DNA from: Alkalihalophilus marmarensis DSM 21297
GTDB taxonomy: Bacteria > Bacillota > Bacilli > Bacillales > Bacillaceae_D
Assembly: GCF_000474275.2 (NCBI RefSeq)
Contig: NZ_ATAE01000067.1
Location: 1 to 64,000, forward strand
Reading direction: 5' to 3'
Length of the DNA stretch: 64,000 nt
The notes beneath the pieces were generated by a model, which saw only the letters and a program-made list of their open reading frames with translations, did not search any database and was not told the origin of the DNA. Position 1 is the stretch's first letter. Each line of letters begins with the position of its first letter. Made by a program: the position numbers and the translations under genes. Below, piece after piece: positions 1 through 8,244 of this stretch.

Positions 1-6
1 GAAAAA

Positions 7-44
7 GAGAGTGGTTGGTCGAATAAATTCGACCAACCACTCTC
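7..44 (-). terminator. Perfect hairpin, terminator-like on the minus strand
   Basis: An 18-base arm (7-24) is perfectly repeated in inverted form at 27-44 with almost no loop. On the minus strand it is followed by TTTTTC, so it would end leftward transcription, either of nifS through its long 3' region or of a gene outside the window. Confidence 0.6.
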
Positions 45-69
45 AGAAAACAAAAGGACTTTTTCAGTG

Positions 70-400
70 GCCTCCTCTAGGCAGCGCAGGAGTCTTCACA
101 TATTTCATCCGCTATGTTACTTGCTTCGTCCATTTATTTAGTGGAACGATTTAGTTATGTACCATTTCAAATTATACGAATGCAGACATTATTAGGTTAA
201 TCTGCTAAGATCACTGAACTGCTCCTTATAAAAATGGGAGCAACTTAACCAAATCCCTTCCTCCGTTGATTGGAGCGGAAGGCGCCGACTCCTGCGGGAT
301 GTGCGTGACCAGGAAGACCCCAAAGGAGCAAAGCGACGAGGAGGCTTCCGGACCGCCCGCGGAAAGCGAGTGCCTGGAGCGGAAATCAACAACTACTGCA
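70..400. repeat. Dispersed Bacillus-type intergenic repeat, copy 1
   Basis: This gene-free stretch holds two modules. Module one (about 88-140) contains CAGGAGTC and TTTCATCCGCTA. Module two (265-390) starts with GTTGATTGGAGCGG and ends with GAGCGGAAATCAAC, a terminal inverted repeat, and contains CAAAGCGACGAGGA and CGGAAAGCGAGTGCCTG. The same modules recur at 20935-21262. Similar GTTGATT...AATCAAC elements are common between genes in Bacillus. Open frames inside it are not coding. Confidence 0.7.
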
Positions 401-412
401 GGGAGAGACTAG

Positions 413-1567
413 TTAACCCACCTTCCTTTTTCGAAATTCGTTAACAATTTCAATGATTTTATTTGCCGTATAGGATATTTGTTCGCTGGTCGTACTTTTG
501 CCTAGAGAAATGCGAAAATAGCGGTTAATTTCCTGTTCGGTTTTTTGTAATGCAATCATTGTTTTTGAGGGGGTTTGACTTCCTGTTTGACAGGCTGTGC
601 CAGTAGAGATCTGAATATGGTGCCGGTCAAGCATCTGCATCATCCATTGACCTTCAATGCCCTCTATCGAAAGTCCGATGATTGAAGGGAGCTGCCTATC
701 TTTTGCTGTACTCCCCTCAACTTTAAATGAAATGCCTGCGTTAAACAGTGCAGATAATAATTGCTCTCTAAGCTTCCAAAAATGATCAAGCTGCTGACTA
801 AGCGTTTCCTGAATCTCCAGTGCAGCTGTAGTGAAGGCAGCTATTCCAGGCAGGTCAATCGTTCCTTGCCTAAATCCATTTTGATGATGAGTGAAGGGAA
901 GAGTCGGACTCCAAGCGGTTTGTTTGTTGATGTAAGCAGCACCGACTCCTTTAGGGCCGTAAATTTTATGACTGGCCACTGAAATGGCATCAAGCTGGTA
1001 CCGACGGACATTAAGCGGAAGCTTTCCGAAAGATTGCACACAATCACTATGGAAAATGATATTCTTCTCTTTCAATATGGCTCCAATCTCTTTAAGCGGT
1101 TGAATGGAACCTGTTTCTGAATTGACGTGCTGAATCGAAGCTAAAACCGTATCGCTTCGAATGGATTCTTTAAGCTCGGTAATAGATATCAAGCCCTCAC
1201 TTGAAACAGGTAAGTACGTAACTTCCACTCTTTGCTCTTCTAGCTTTTGAAAAAAGGATAAGACAGAAGGGTGTTCAATAGAGGAAGTGATCACATGATT
1301 TCCTCTTGTTTTAATAGATTTGAATAAACTTTCTAATAGTAATTGATTTGCCTCAGAACCGCTCCCAGTAAAGTAGATTTCAGGCCCCTCGCAACCAAGA
1401 AGTTCTCCCATTTCTTTTTTACATATCTCAAATAAATGCCTTGCCTCTTCACCCTCTTCATGAAGGCTCTGGGTGTTGGCAAAATAATGTTCACTCGCAC
1501 GAATCCATGCACCGATCACTGATTTTGAAATAGGGGTCGTTGCGGCATGGTCTAAATAGATCAACAT
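413..1567 (-). CDS. nifS: Cysteine desulfurase of the NAD-operon type (NifS)
   Basis: This is a PLP-dependent cysteine desulfurase of about 384 residues. The PLP lysine is in SHKIYGPKG (about K201) and the catalytic cysteine in STGTACQTG (about C326). It is divergent from nadB, 86 bp away, as in B. subtilis, where this NifS supplies sulfur for the [4Fe-4S] cluster of quinolinate synthase NadA; that role is inferred here from context. The ATG at 1567 is preferred because AGGAG lies 5 nt upstream; an in-frame GTG at 1573 would overlap that site. No nadR/niaR regulator gene lies next to it, unlike in B. subtilis. Confidence 0.93.
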   Translation of the reverse strand: MLIYLDHAATTPISKSVIGAWIRASEHYFANTQSLHEEGEEARHLFEICKKEMGELLGCEGPEIYFTGSGSEANQLLLESLFKSIKTRGNHVITSSIEHPSVLSFFQKLEEQRVEVTYLPVSSEGLISITELKESIRSDTVLASIQHVNSETGSIQPLKEIGAILKEKNIIFHSDCVQSFGKLPLNVRRYQLDAISVASHKIYGPKGVGAAYINKQTAWSPTLPFTHHQNGFRQGTIDLPGIAAFTTAALEIQETLSQQLDHFWKLREQLLSALFNAGISFKVEGSTAKDRQLPSIIGLSIEGIEGQWMMQMLDRHHIQISTGTACQTGSQTPSKTMIALQKTEQEINRYFRISLGKSTTSEQISYTANKIIEIVNEFRKRKVG

Positions 1568-1589
1568 CCTCACTCCTGTTAGTTAAGTC

Positions 1590-1617
1590 TTGTCTTTAGT
1601 TTAATTTTATGTAAATA
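1590..1617 (+). promoter_or_regulatory. Candidate sigma-A promoter of nadBCA
   Basis: TTGTCT (1590-1595), a 16-nt spacer and TAAATA (1612-1617) lie in the 86-bp divergent region just before the palindromic operator. The -10 box is only fair. Confidence 0.4.
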
Positions 1618-1620
1618 TAG

Positions 1621-1632
1621 GTGTCAAGACAC
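1621..1632. promoter_or_regulatory. Palindromic operator, NiaR/NadR-like
   Basis: GTGTCAAGACAC is a perfect 12-bp palindrome just downstream of the nadB promoter. In Firmicutes the nicotinate-responsive repressor NiaR (YrxA) represses nifS and nadBCA through GTGTC-containing sites; assignment to NiaR is by context and remembered motif, not a search. Confidence 0.55.
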
Positions 1633-1653
1633 ATGTAAAGAATGGGTGGTTGC

Positions 1654-3240
1654 ATGTTGAAAACAGATGTACTAATCATTGGCGGAGGACTGGCAGCCGT
1701 CGTATGTGCATTGAAGCTCGTTGACCGCTACGAAGTAACGATAGCTATGAAAGGGTCGATTGAGAGCGGCAATTCATGGAGGGCTCAAGGAGGGATTGCA
1801 GCAGCACTTTCATCTTTAGATCATCCATTTGTTCACTATAAAGACACGATGAAGGCTGGTTGTTATCAAAATAATAAGCAGCTAGTAGAAATGCTTGTCA
1901 AAGAAGGGCCAAGGCGGCTGAGAGGTTGGATGAAAGAAGGACTCAACTTTGATCAAACGATGGATGGAGAGCTTCTCTTCGGTCAAGAAGGAGCCCATTC
2001 GATCCGGCGTATCGTACATAACCAAGGGGATCAGACAGGGAAAGTCTGCATGACTTATTTTTGGAGTAAACTGCAGCAGAAAAAGGTCCGTATTCTATCA
2101 CATTATCAAGCGATTGATCTAATTATAGAGAATGAGGTTTGTGATGGTGCCTGGTTTAAGAATAAGCAAAATGAATTAATAGAAGTCAGAGCCTCTGCAA
2201 CAATTCTAGCAACAGGTGGAATTGGAGGATTATACGAAGCGACAACGAATGATCCGTCTTTAATAGGCGAAGGTTTAGTAATGGCTTATAGAGCGGGTGC
2301 TATTTTGAGAGATTTAGAGTTTATTCAGTTCCATCCTACGCTCATTTATTCACAAGGAAGGACTGCGGGATTAGCATCAGAGGCTTTAAGAGGAGAAGGA
2401 GCTCGGCTTGTAGATCAAGAGGGTACTCCTATTATGGATGGAAGAGACGACCGTGGTGACCTTGCCCCAAGAGATGTGGTGGCACGGGTAATTTACGAGT
2501 ATACAAAAAAAGAGGAGCCCATTTTCTTAGATATTTCACCCATTCCTAACTTTAAAGATAAATTTCCTCAGATTACCAGCTTGTGTAATCAAGCTCAAGT
2601 TGATTTAGAAAAGCAGCGTATTCCTGTATGTCCAGGCGCTCATTTCCATATGGGGGGAGTGGAGACGAATGCGAACGGGGCCGCTTCTATTGCAAACTTA
2701 TATGCGGTAGGAGAAGTGAGCGGGAATAATGTTCACGGGGCAAATAGGCTCGCAAGCAATTCTTTGTTAGAAGCTCTTGTATTCGGTGAACGTTTAGGAG
2801 AATTTCTTTTAAGCCAACCGCTTAAAAGAGAGCTGACTAGTGACGATGATCGATATATTCGTGCTGAGAAAGTCGATGACCCTTCTGCTTTGCCTTCTAA
2901 AAATGAGTTAAAACGTAAAGTGACACAAGCTTTAGGCATTACCCGCACCAGCCACGATCTAGAACAGTTACTTTCATGGTTAGGCGGCTTTAGACAGTTT
3001 GATCAAGACGTATACAGTCGGGTGAATTGGACGAGAGAACAAATTGAAATAGACACGATGTGTACGGCTGCAATGCTCATTGCCAAGTCTGCACTAGCAC
3101 GAAAAGAGAGCTTAGGAGCCCATTTTCGAAATGATTCACAAGAGATAGGCAGGATGCCAATGAACCCCCAAGCTATGATGCAGGCAAGAGGCGATATATG
3201 GGCAAAACCTGTGAAAGAGAAGGAGAGGGTGTTGAAGTGA
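1654..3240 (+). CDS. nadB: L-aspartate oxidase NadB
   Basis: The enzyme oxidises L-aspartate to iminoaspartate, the first step of de novo NAD synthesis. The protein is about 528 residues, normal for the family. The N-terminal FAD-binding loop is TDVLIIGGGLAA; further landmarks of the succinate dehydrogenase/fumarate reductase flavoprotein superfamily are FIQFHPT, GGVETNANG and NRLASNSLLEALVFG. The ATG at 1654 places the Rossmann fold directly at the N-terminus and has GGGTGG 4 nt upstream; an ATG at 1642 would add MGGC. The last bases overlap the nadC start (GTGA), so the three nad genes form one operon. Confidence 0.95.
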   Translation: MLKTDVLIIGGGLAAVVCALKLVDRYEVTIAMKGSIESGNSWRAQGGIAAALSSLDHPFVHYKDTMKAGCYQNNKQLVEMLVKEGPRRLRGWMKEGLNFDQTMDGELLFGQEGAHSIRRIVHNQGDQTGKVCMTYFWSKLQQKKVRILSHYQAIDLIIENEVCDGAWFKNKQNELIEVRASATILATGGIGGLYEATTNDPSLIGEGLVMAYRAGAILRDLEFIQFHPTLIYSQGRTAGLASEALRGEGARLVDQEGTPIMDGRDDRGDLAPRDVVARVIYEYTKKEEPIFLDISPIPNFKDKFPQITSLCNQAQVDLEKQRIPVCPGAHFHMGGVETNANGAASIANLYAVGEVSGNNVHGANRLASNSLLEALVFGERLGEFLLSQPLKRELTSDDDRYIRAEKVDDPSALPSKNELKRKVTQALGITRTSHDLEQLLSWLGGFRQFDQDVYSRVNWTREQIEIDTMCTAAMLIAKSALARKESLGAHFRNDSQEIGRMPMNPQAMMQARGDIWAKPVKEKERVLK

Positions 3241-4091
3241 ACAAACTTATGTTAAGGGAGCAATTAATTCAGTTTTTTTCTGAAGATATCGGACATGGAG
3301 ACCTAACATCAGAAGCTATCTTTGATAATGAAAAAGGTAAGGCTTATTTTCTGGCAAAGGATGAAGGGATTTTTTGTGGAGAAGAGGTTATTTTTTCTTC
3401 ATATCAGTTATTCGATCCTGCTATCGAGGTGATTATGCATAAGAACGACGGGGATGCAGTCAGGGGTGGCGAGATAATCTGTGAAGTCTATGGCAAAGCT
3501 CGTGATCTATTCACCTCTGAGCGAGTGATCTTAAATATCATTCAGCGGCTTTCAGGAATTGCCACAGAAACGAACAAAGCAGTTAAGAAAGTGGAAGGAA
3601 CATCGATTCGAATTTGTGATACACGAAAAACAACACCAGGTCTACGGATGCTAGAAAAATACGCGGTAACATGCGGCGGCGGGTTTAATCACCGTTTTGG
3701 GCTGCATGATGCTGTGTTAATAAAAGACAATCATATTGCTCAATGCGGAGGAGATTTAGATACTGCCGTGAAACGAGTAAAAGAGAAGCTCGGCCATATG
3801 GTGAAAGTTGAAGTAGAGGTTGAGTCGTGTGAAGAGGTAAAGAGAGCCGTTGCATCACACGTAGATGTGATTATGTTTGATAACTGTTCTCCAACTGAAG
3901 CAAAAGAATGGCGAAAGCTTGTTCCTGATTCCATAGTGGTCGAATTATCAGGAGGGATTACGCTTCATCAATTAGAAGAGTATGTTCACACAGGGGTAGA
4001 CTATATTTCGATGGGGGCCCTGACGCATTCGGTTAAGGCGTTAGATATCAGCCTGGATGTTTTAGTGAAAGAAGGTGTGTCCCATGCTTAA
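3237..4091 (+). CDS. nadC: Quinolinate phosphoribosyltransferase NadC
   Basis: This decarboxylating transferase converts quinolinate and PRPP to nicotinate mononucleotide. The product is about 284 residues. Family landmarks are DTRKTTPGLRMLEKYAV, GGGFNHRFGLHDAVLIKDNH and VEVEVE. The GTG at 3237 is chosen because GGAGAGGG lies about 7 nt upstream and it overlaps the nadB stop by 4 nt. Its 3' end overlaps the region of the nadA start, which implies coupled translation. Confidence 0.95.
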   Translation: MNKLMLREQLIQFFSEDIGHGDLTSEAIFDNEKGKAYFLAKDEGIFCGEEVIFSSYQLFDPAIEVIMHKNDGDAVRGGEIICEVYGKARDLFTSERVILNIIQRLSGIATETNKAVKKVEGTSIRICDTRKTTPGLRMLEKYAVTCGGGFNHRFGLHDAVLIKDNHIAQCGGDLDTAVKRVKEKLGHMVKVEVEVESCEEVKRAVASHVDVIMFDNCSPTEAKEWRKLVPDSIVVELSGGITLHQLEEYVHTGVDYISMGALTHSVKALDISLDVLVKEGVSHA

Positions 4092-5190
4092 GATGGATCT
4101 TTTTTCAAAAGCAGGTCCAACAATCCCAGCGTATTACAAACAAATGAGTGACCAAGATTTAATAAAAAGAGCTGCCTATATAAAAAGTGAGCTCGGTGAT
4201 ACGTTGTTTATTCCTGGTCATCATTACCAAAAAGATGAAGTCATTCAATTTGCTGATGTGACAGGTGATTCCCTGCAGCTTGCAAGGCTGTCTGCTTCCA
4301 ACCAGACAGCACGCTACATTGTGTTTTGCGGGGTTCATTTTATGGCAGAAACAGCAGATATCTTAACGGATGACGAACAAACAGTCATTCTCCCTGACAT
4401 GCGGGCGGGCTGTTCAATGGCCGACATGGCAACAAAAGAGCAGACAGAAGCTGCATGGGAAAAGTTGACCGACGAATTTGGAGACACGATAATCCCGTTA
4501 ACCTATGTGAATTCTTCGGCTGAAATAAAAGCATTTGTTGGCAGGAACGGGGGAGCGACGGTAACCTCTTCTAATGCAAAAGCGATGCTTGAATGGGCTT
4601 TTACAAAAAAGAAACGCATATTATTTCTGCCTGATCAGCACTTAGGGAGGAATACGGCATATGAACTTGGGATTCCTCTTGATGAGATGGTCATATGGAA
4701 TCAACTAACTGAGGAAGTAGAAGGATCTTGTAAGAAGGATAAAGTGAAAATGATTTTATGGAAGGGACACTGTTCAGTTCATGAAAAGTTCCGCCTAGAA
4801 CATGTAAACAAGATAAGAGCAGAAGAGCCTGAACGTAAAATCATTGTTCATCCGGAGTGTACATGGGATGTGGTTAATGCGAGTGATGATGCAGGTTCCA
4901 CAAAGTATATCATTGATCAAATCAAAGCGGCTCCAACAGGGACAAAGTGGGCAATCGGAACGGAAATGAATCTAGTGAATCGATTAATGAACACACATCC
5001 AGATCAGTCAATCCGCTCACTTAATCCTGATATGTGCCCGTGTTTAACAATGAACCGGATTGATCTTCCTCATTTTGTATGGACGCTTGAACAAATAGCA
5101 GAAGGACAGCCTGTAAATGTTATAACAGTAGACGAAGAAACAGCCCAATCGGCTAAACTGGCTATTGAGCGTATGTTCACTTGTGTATAA
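4084..5190 (+). CDS. nadA: Quinolinate synthase NadA
   Basis: NadA condenses iminoaspartate with dihydroxyacetone phosphate to quinolinate using a [4Fe-4S] cluster. Three conserved cysteine regions are visible: FCGVHFMAET, HPECTWDVV and MCPCLTMN, matching the three cluster ligands of the family. The length (368 residues) equals the B. subtilis enzyme as I recall it. The ATG at 4084 follows AAGGTG by about 7 nt; an upstream GTG (4075) and a downstream ATG (4093) are possible. It is the last gene of the operon, with a terminator 12 bp after the stop. Its cluster is probably served by the divergent NifS. Confidence 0.95.
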   Translation: MLKMDLFSKAGPTIPAYYKQMSDQDLIKRAAYIKSELGDTLFIPGHHYQKDEVIQFADVTGDSLQLARLSASNQTARYIVFCGVHFMAETADILTDDEQTVILPDMRAGCSMADMATKEQTEAAWEKLTDEFGDTIIPLTYVNSSAEIKAFVGRNGGATVTSSNAKAMLEWAFTKKKRILFLPDQHLGRNTAYELGIPLDEMVIWNQLTEEVEGSCKKDKVKMILWKGHCSVHEKFRLEHVNKIRAEEPERKIIVHPECTWDVVNASDDAGSTKYIIDQIKAAPTGTKWAIGTEMNLVNRLMNTHPDQSIRSLNPDMCPCLTMNRIDLPHFVWTLEQIAEGQPVNVITVDEETAQSAKLAIERMFTCV

Positions 5191-5201
5191 ATACATTAAG
5201 G

Positions 5202-5236
5202 AAAGCTGCAGACTAAACGAGTCTGCAGCTTTTTTG
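5202..5236 (+). terminator. Rho-independent terminator of nadBCA
   Basis: AAAGCTGCAGACT pairs with AGTCTGCAGCTTT around a short loop and is followed by a T run. Confidence 0.9.
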
Positions 5237-5271
5237 TCAGTGATTTTTTTAGTGAAACGAAAGATTTATGA

Positions 5272-5301
5272 TTAACCTTTATGTAAGAAGCGTGATATAA
5301 T
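5272..5301 (+). promoter_or_regulatory. Candidate sigma-A promoter of the MATE gene
   Basis: A perfect TATAAT (5296-5301) with a weak TTAACC -35 element 18 nt upstream lies about 40 bp before the ATG. Confidence 0.5.
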
Positions 5302-5342
5302 GGCATAGTTTTATACAAGAAGGGGTGGCAAGGAGGAGTAAG

Positions 5343-6701
5343 ATGAGAGAAACAAAAACATTAAAAGAGAAGCTTCAGCTGTTCCTTGTTGTTATGATGC
5401 CGATTCTCATTACACAATTAGGGCTGTATGCCATGAACTTTTTTGATACCACAATGTCCGGTCAGGCTGGTGCTGAAGATTTAGCCGGTGTGGCCATTGG
5501 TTCGAGTTTATGGGTGCCCGTATTTACTGGGTTAAGTGGTGTTCTCTTAGCACTGACGCCGATGATCGCTCAAAATATCGGTGCAGGTAATAAAGAGGAA
5601 GTGCCGTATACAGTGGTTCAAGGCTTGTATTTATCAATTGCTGTATCAATCGTCATTATTATAGGCGGAGGTCTAGTACTTGAGCCGATCTTAAATCTAA
5701 TGTCATTAGAAGCAGAAGTGCACCGGGTGGCTTATTATTATTTAGTCGCACTTGGCTTTGGTGTCATACCTTTATTTATGTACACCGTGCTGCGCTGTTT
5801 TATTGATTCTCTTGGCCAAACACGTGTGACGATGTTTATTACGCTTTTGTCGCTGCCGATTAACGTGTTCTTTAACTATGTCCTTATTTTTGGTGCCTGG
5901 GGCTTTCCGCGCTTAGGAGGGATTGGAGCCGGGGTTGCTTCAACGATCACTTATTGGAGCATACTTGCAATTACGATTTATTTCATTGCTCGCGTACAGC
6001 CCTTTTCAACGTACCAGATCTTTAAGAATGTATATAAAATATCATTTGCAAAATGGAAAGAGCTTTTAATTTTAGGGCTGCCTATTGGTTTTACTATTTT
6101 CTTTGAAACGAGTATTTTCGCTGCCGTTACGTTATTAATGAGTGAGTTTAATACGGCCACTATTGCAGCACACCAAGCTGCGATTAACTTCGCTTCCTTC
6201 CTCTATATGATCCCATTAAGTTTTGCGTTCACTTTAACGATCGCTGTTGGGTATGAGGTAGGCGCTAAACGATTTGATGACGCAAAGCAGTATAGCAAAA
6301 TGGGGATATGGATGGCGCTCGGCATGGGTGTCATTGCTGGCCTTATTATTTATGTCATGCGAGGACCTGTATCCGGGCTTTATACAAATGATCCGAATGT
6401 TGCGCGGTTAATTCAACAGTTCCTTATTTATTCGATTTTCTTCCAATTGTCTGATGCACTTGCTACCCCGATACAAGGGGTGTTACGCGGTCATAAAGAT
6501 GTTAACATCCCATTTGTAATGGCGTTAGTTTCGTTTTGGCTGATCGGTCTTCCTACAGGATATATACTTGCCAACTACACAGAATTCGGACCGTTTGGAT
6601 ATTGGATCGGCTTGATAACAGGACTTGCCGTATGTGCAGCTGCTTTATTATGGAGATTATATACAGTTGAGAAACGAGCGAAAGTTCAATTAGAGAGGTA
6701 A
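5343..6701 (+). CDS. MATE family multidrug/toxin efflux transporter
   Basis: The protein is about 452 residues and almost entirely hydrophobic, with two related halves of six predicted membrane segments each, typical of MATE exporters that swap drugs or metabolites for Na+ or H+. MATE-like features include PILITQLGLYAMNFFDTTMSG near the N-terminus (quoted in two parts: PILITQLGLY and FFDTTMSG), TPMIAQNIGAG and ATPIQGVLRGHKD. The ATG at 5343 is chosen over a GTG at 5325 because AAGGAGG lies immediately upstream of the ATG and would be inside the longer form. It is monocistronic and followed by a 21-nt repeat array. Substrate unknown; a second, distant MATE protein lies at 32966. Confidence 0.88.
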   Translation: MRETKTLKEKLQLFLVVMMPILITQLGLYAMNFFDTTMSGQAGAEDLAGVAIGSSLWVPVFTGLSGVLLALTPMIAQNIGAGNKEEVPYTVVQGLYLSIAVSIVIIIGGGLVLEPILNLMSLEAEVHRVAYYYLVALGFGVIPLFMYTVLRCFIDSLGQTRVTMFITLLSLPINVFFNYVLIFGAWGFPRLGGIGAGVASTITYWSILAITIYFIARVQPFSTYQIFKNVYKISFAKWKELLILGLPIGFTIFFETSIFAAVTLLMSEFNTATIAAHQAAINFASFLYMIPLSFAFTLTIAVGYEVGAKRFDDAKQYSKMGIWMALGMGVIAGLIIYVMRGPVSGLYTNDPNVARLIQQFLIYSIFFQLSDALATPIQGVLRGHKDVNIPFVMALVSFWLIGLPTGYILANYTEFGPFGYWIGLITGLAVCAAALLWRLYTVEKRAKVQLER

Positions 6702-6725
6702 GAGAAAAGGTGAGTGCGCGTTGAT

Positions 6726-6916
6726 TGCGATGGGGCAGGTGGATTGTACGATTTGCGGCTGTATATGTGCCTGTAGGTGAGGTAATCTTGCTTATTCATC
6801 GTGTAATTGCATCATTTGCTGAGTCTTATGCGTCAATCTGCTCTAATTGCGCCGATTCAACAGTCTATTGCGTCCCTCTCAGACGAAATTGTATCGTACT
6901 ATCCATTTATTGCGTC
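6726..6916 (+). repeat. 21-nt periodic degenerate array A (core ATTGCGTC)
   Basis: Ten motif cores (TGCG, TGTA, TGTG or TGCA variants of TGCGTC) begin at 6726, 6745, 6766, 6789, 6808, 6829, 6848, 6869, 6890 and 6911. Steps are 19, 21 or 23 nt. The array lies between the MATE stop codon and a shared terminator hairpin and points towards that hairpin. The apparent open frame across it only reflects the 7-codon period. Confidence 0.85.
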
Positions 6917-6948
6917 ACTTCATTTCATTCTCTTCACCCTAATAAAAA

Positions 6949-6980
6949 TGAGCTGTCCCTAAACCGGGCAGCTCCTATTT
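6949..6980. terminator. Terminator between convergent genes
   Basis: GAGCTGTCCC pairs with GGGCAGCTC with short A/T flanks. It ends the MATE transcript and overlaps the end of the minus-strand gene. Its stem resembles the hairpins that follow the other 21-nt arrays. Confidence 0.75.
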
Positions 6981-7230
6981 AGTTTAATGTGATATGTGAG
7001 TCGCGATGCTGATATATTCCATCAAGCTTCTCCCCGATATCTTCTTCAATTTCCTGATTAGAAGGGAGTTCATCATAACTTTCGATAATCGTAAAGCTCT
7101 CAAGACAAAGGAGATGATAAGGATACTTCTCTCCTTTATCCTCAATAATCGCATAGAGCTTATTACTCTTCGTACTAACAAGATCCCCAACTTCTTTCAC
7201 TGAGCGCTTTCGATTAATCGTAATGTTCAT
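6979..7230 (-). CDS. Small hypothetical protein (83 residues)
   Basis: I do not recognise the family. The 83-residue product is charged and soluble, with no signal peptide or membrane segment. The N-terminal half looks like a small beta barrel (alternating hydrophobic residues in GDLVSTKSNKLYAIIEDK); the C-terminal half is acidic (EIEEDIGEKLDGIYQ). The ATG at 7230 has AGGAGGGT about 7 nt upstream, which supports real translation. The stop codon lies at the edge of the terminator shared with the convergent MATE gene. Confidence 0.7.
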   Translation of the reverse strand: MNITINRKRSVKEVGDLVSTKSNKLYAIIEDKGEKYPYHLLCLESFTIIESYDELPSNQEIEEDIGEKLDGIYQHRDSHITLN

Positions 7231-7289
7231 GAGTTTACCCTCCTAAACGTTTTTTCAACAGGGTATCCACATTGTATTGATTTTATACG

Positions 7290-7427
7290 TTATTTCTTTT
7301 TCTTTTCGTTGGATTTGTTCCCGCCGTTATCAATCATCTCACTTGCTACTTCCTGATTAAACATACTCTCAGTCGGAGTTTGGTTATTTGTAACTGCTTT
7401 ATTGTGCTGTTTATTTCGTTTAGTCAT
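7290..7427 (-). CDS. Small protein, possibly gamma-type spore protein-like
   Basis: A 45-residue, Asn/Gln/Lys-rich protein begins MTKRNKQHNKA and ends NEKKKK. The segment MFNQEVASEM resembles the FGTEFASET signature of gamma-type small acid-soluble spore proteins, but the match is short. A good AAAGGAG ribosome site lies 8 nt before the ATG. Composition and size fit a DNA-free spore core storage protein or an SspO-like minor spore protein; the assignment is tentative. Confidence 0.55.
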   Translation of the reverse strand: MTKRNKQHNKAVTNNQTPTESMFNQEVASEMIDNGGNKSNEKKKK

Positions 7428-7464
7428 GGGTGATGCTCCTTTCATTTTGTGATATGCGCTTGAT

Positions 7465-7498
7465 GTGTAAAAGGTGTTTGATTGTGTAAAAGGTGTTT
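7465..7498. repeat. Short direct repeat upstream of rnhA
   Basis: GTGTAAAAGGTGTTT occurs twice, at 7465-7479 and 7484-7498, a 19-nt step. It lies between the divergent small spore-like gene and rnhA and could be a tandem operator. Confidence 0.6.
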
Positions 7499-7548
7499 CA
7501 TTGTTACTATTTGATTAAATGGAAAACTTATACGAAGAAGGTGTCCCT

Positions 7549-8193
7549 ATGGCAAAAAAGAAATTTTACGTGGTTTGGAATGGACGAAAAAAAGGTATTT
7601 TTACGACTTGGGCTGAATGTGAGGCGCAAGTGAAAGGTTTTACAGGAGCTCGTTTTAAATCCTTTCCGACAGAGGCGGAGGCGAAAGCTGCATTTAGCGG
7701 CGGCGGGGCGTCTGCATCCTCTAGTTCAAAGACAAAGAGTAAAGCGAGGACTTCCACACAAAAAAAGGAAACCGATGTAATCGCTGAAGTCAATTGGGAC
7801 AGCATTTCTGTTGATGTTGGATGCCGGGGAAACCCTGGAATTGTTGAGTATAAAGGGGTACATACACAAACGGGAGAAATACTGTTTGCACATGATGAGA
7901 TTCATATCGGGACAAACAATATGGGAGAATTTTTAGCCATTGTACACGGGCTTGCTTATTTAAAGGAACACGGACTGAACAAGCCGATCTATTCGGATTC
8001 TCTAACAGCAATTAAATGGGTAAAACAAAAGAAGGCAAAGTCTACACTTGATCGCAACGAACGGACGGCTTATATTTGGTCGCTTGTCGACCGTGCAGAG
8101 AAGTGGCTGCAAGAAAATGAGTATGATACGCCGATCCTAAAATGGCACACAGAAAAATGGGGAGAGATCAAAGCAGACTACGGGCGCAAATAA
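7549..8193 (+). CDS. rnhA: Ribonuclease HI with N-terminal hybrid-binding domain
   Basis: This enzyme cuts the RNA strand of RNA/DNA hybrids. Residues 1-50 form the viroplasmin-like hybrid-binding domain ([17 protein letters not shown]), followed by a Ser/Lys-rich linker and a catalytic RNase H domain. The four carboxylates are visible: D89 (ISVDVG), E127 (NNMGEF), D150 (IYSDS) and D210 (KADYGRK). The domain order and sequence closely match the structurally studied B. halodurans enzyme as I recall it. The ATG at 7549, 7 nt after GAAGGTG, gives the standard [11 protein letters not shown]-terminus; a start at 7519 would add ten unrelated residues. Confidence 0.95.
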   Translation: MAKKKFYVVWNGRKKGIFTTWAECEAQVKGFTGARFKSFPTEAEAKAAFSGGGASASSSSKTKSKARTSTQKKETDVIAEVNWDSISVDVGCRGNPGIVEYKGVHTQTGEILFAHDEIHIGTNNMGEFLAIVHGLAYLKEHGLNKPIYSDSLTAIKWVKQKKAKSTLDRNERTAYIWSLVDRAEKWLQENEYDTPILKWHTEKWGEIKADYGRK

Positions 8194-8244
8194 AGGTATA
8201 GTAAGAATGAGATTATGTTATTACATGTTAGGGGGACTTTAGCG

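Noticed and set aside
192-392. Arginine- and proline-rich minus-strand frame of 66 codons
   Set aside because: It is the dispersed repeat read through; the composition reflects its G/C-rich module and there is no ribosome site.
5325-5342. Longer MATE protein starting at GTG 5325
   Set aside because: The added codons consist of the AAGGAGG ribosome site itself, so the ATG at 5343 is the start.
6725-6982. Open frame of 85 codons with regularly spaced cysteines (NC, YC every seven residues)
   Set aside because: The seven-residue period is the 21-nt DNA repeat read in frame. Other arrays are read in different frames (for example YAS every seven residues at 53.0 kb), there is no ribosome site, and the arrays carry 19-nt steps that shift the frame.
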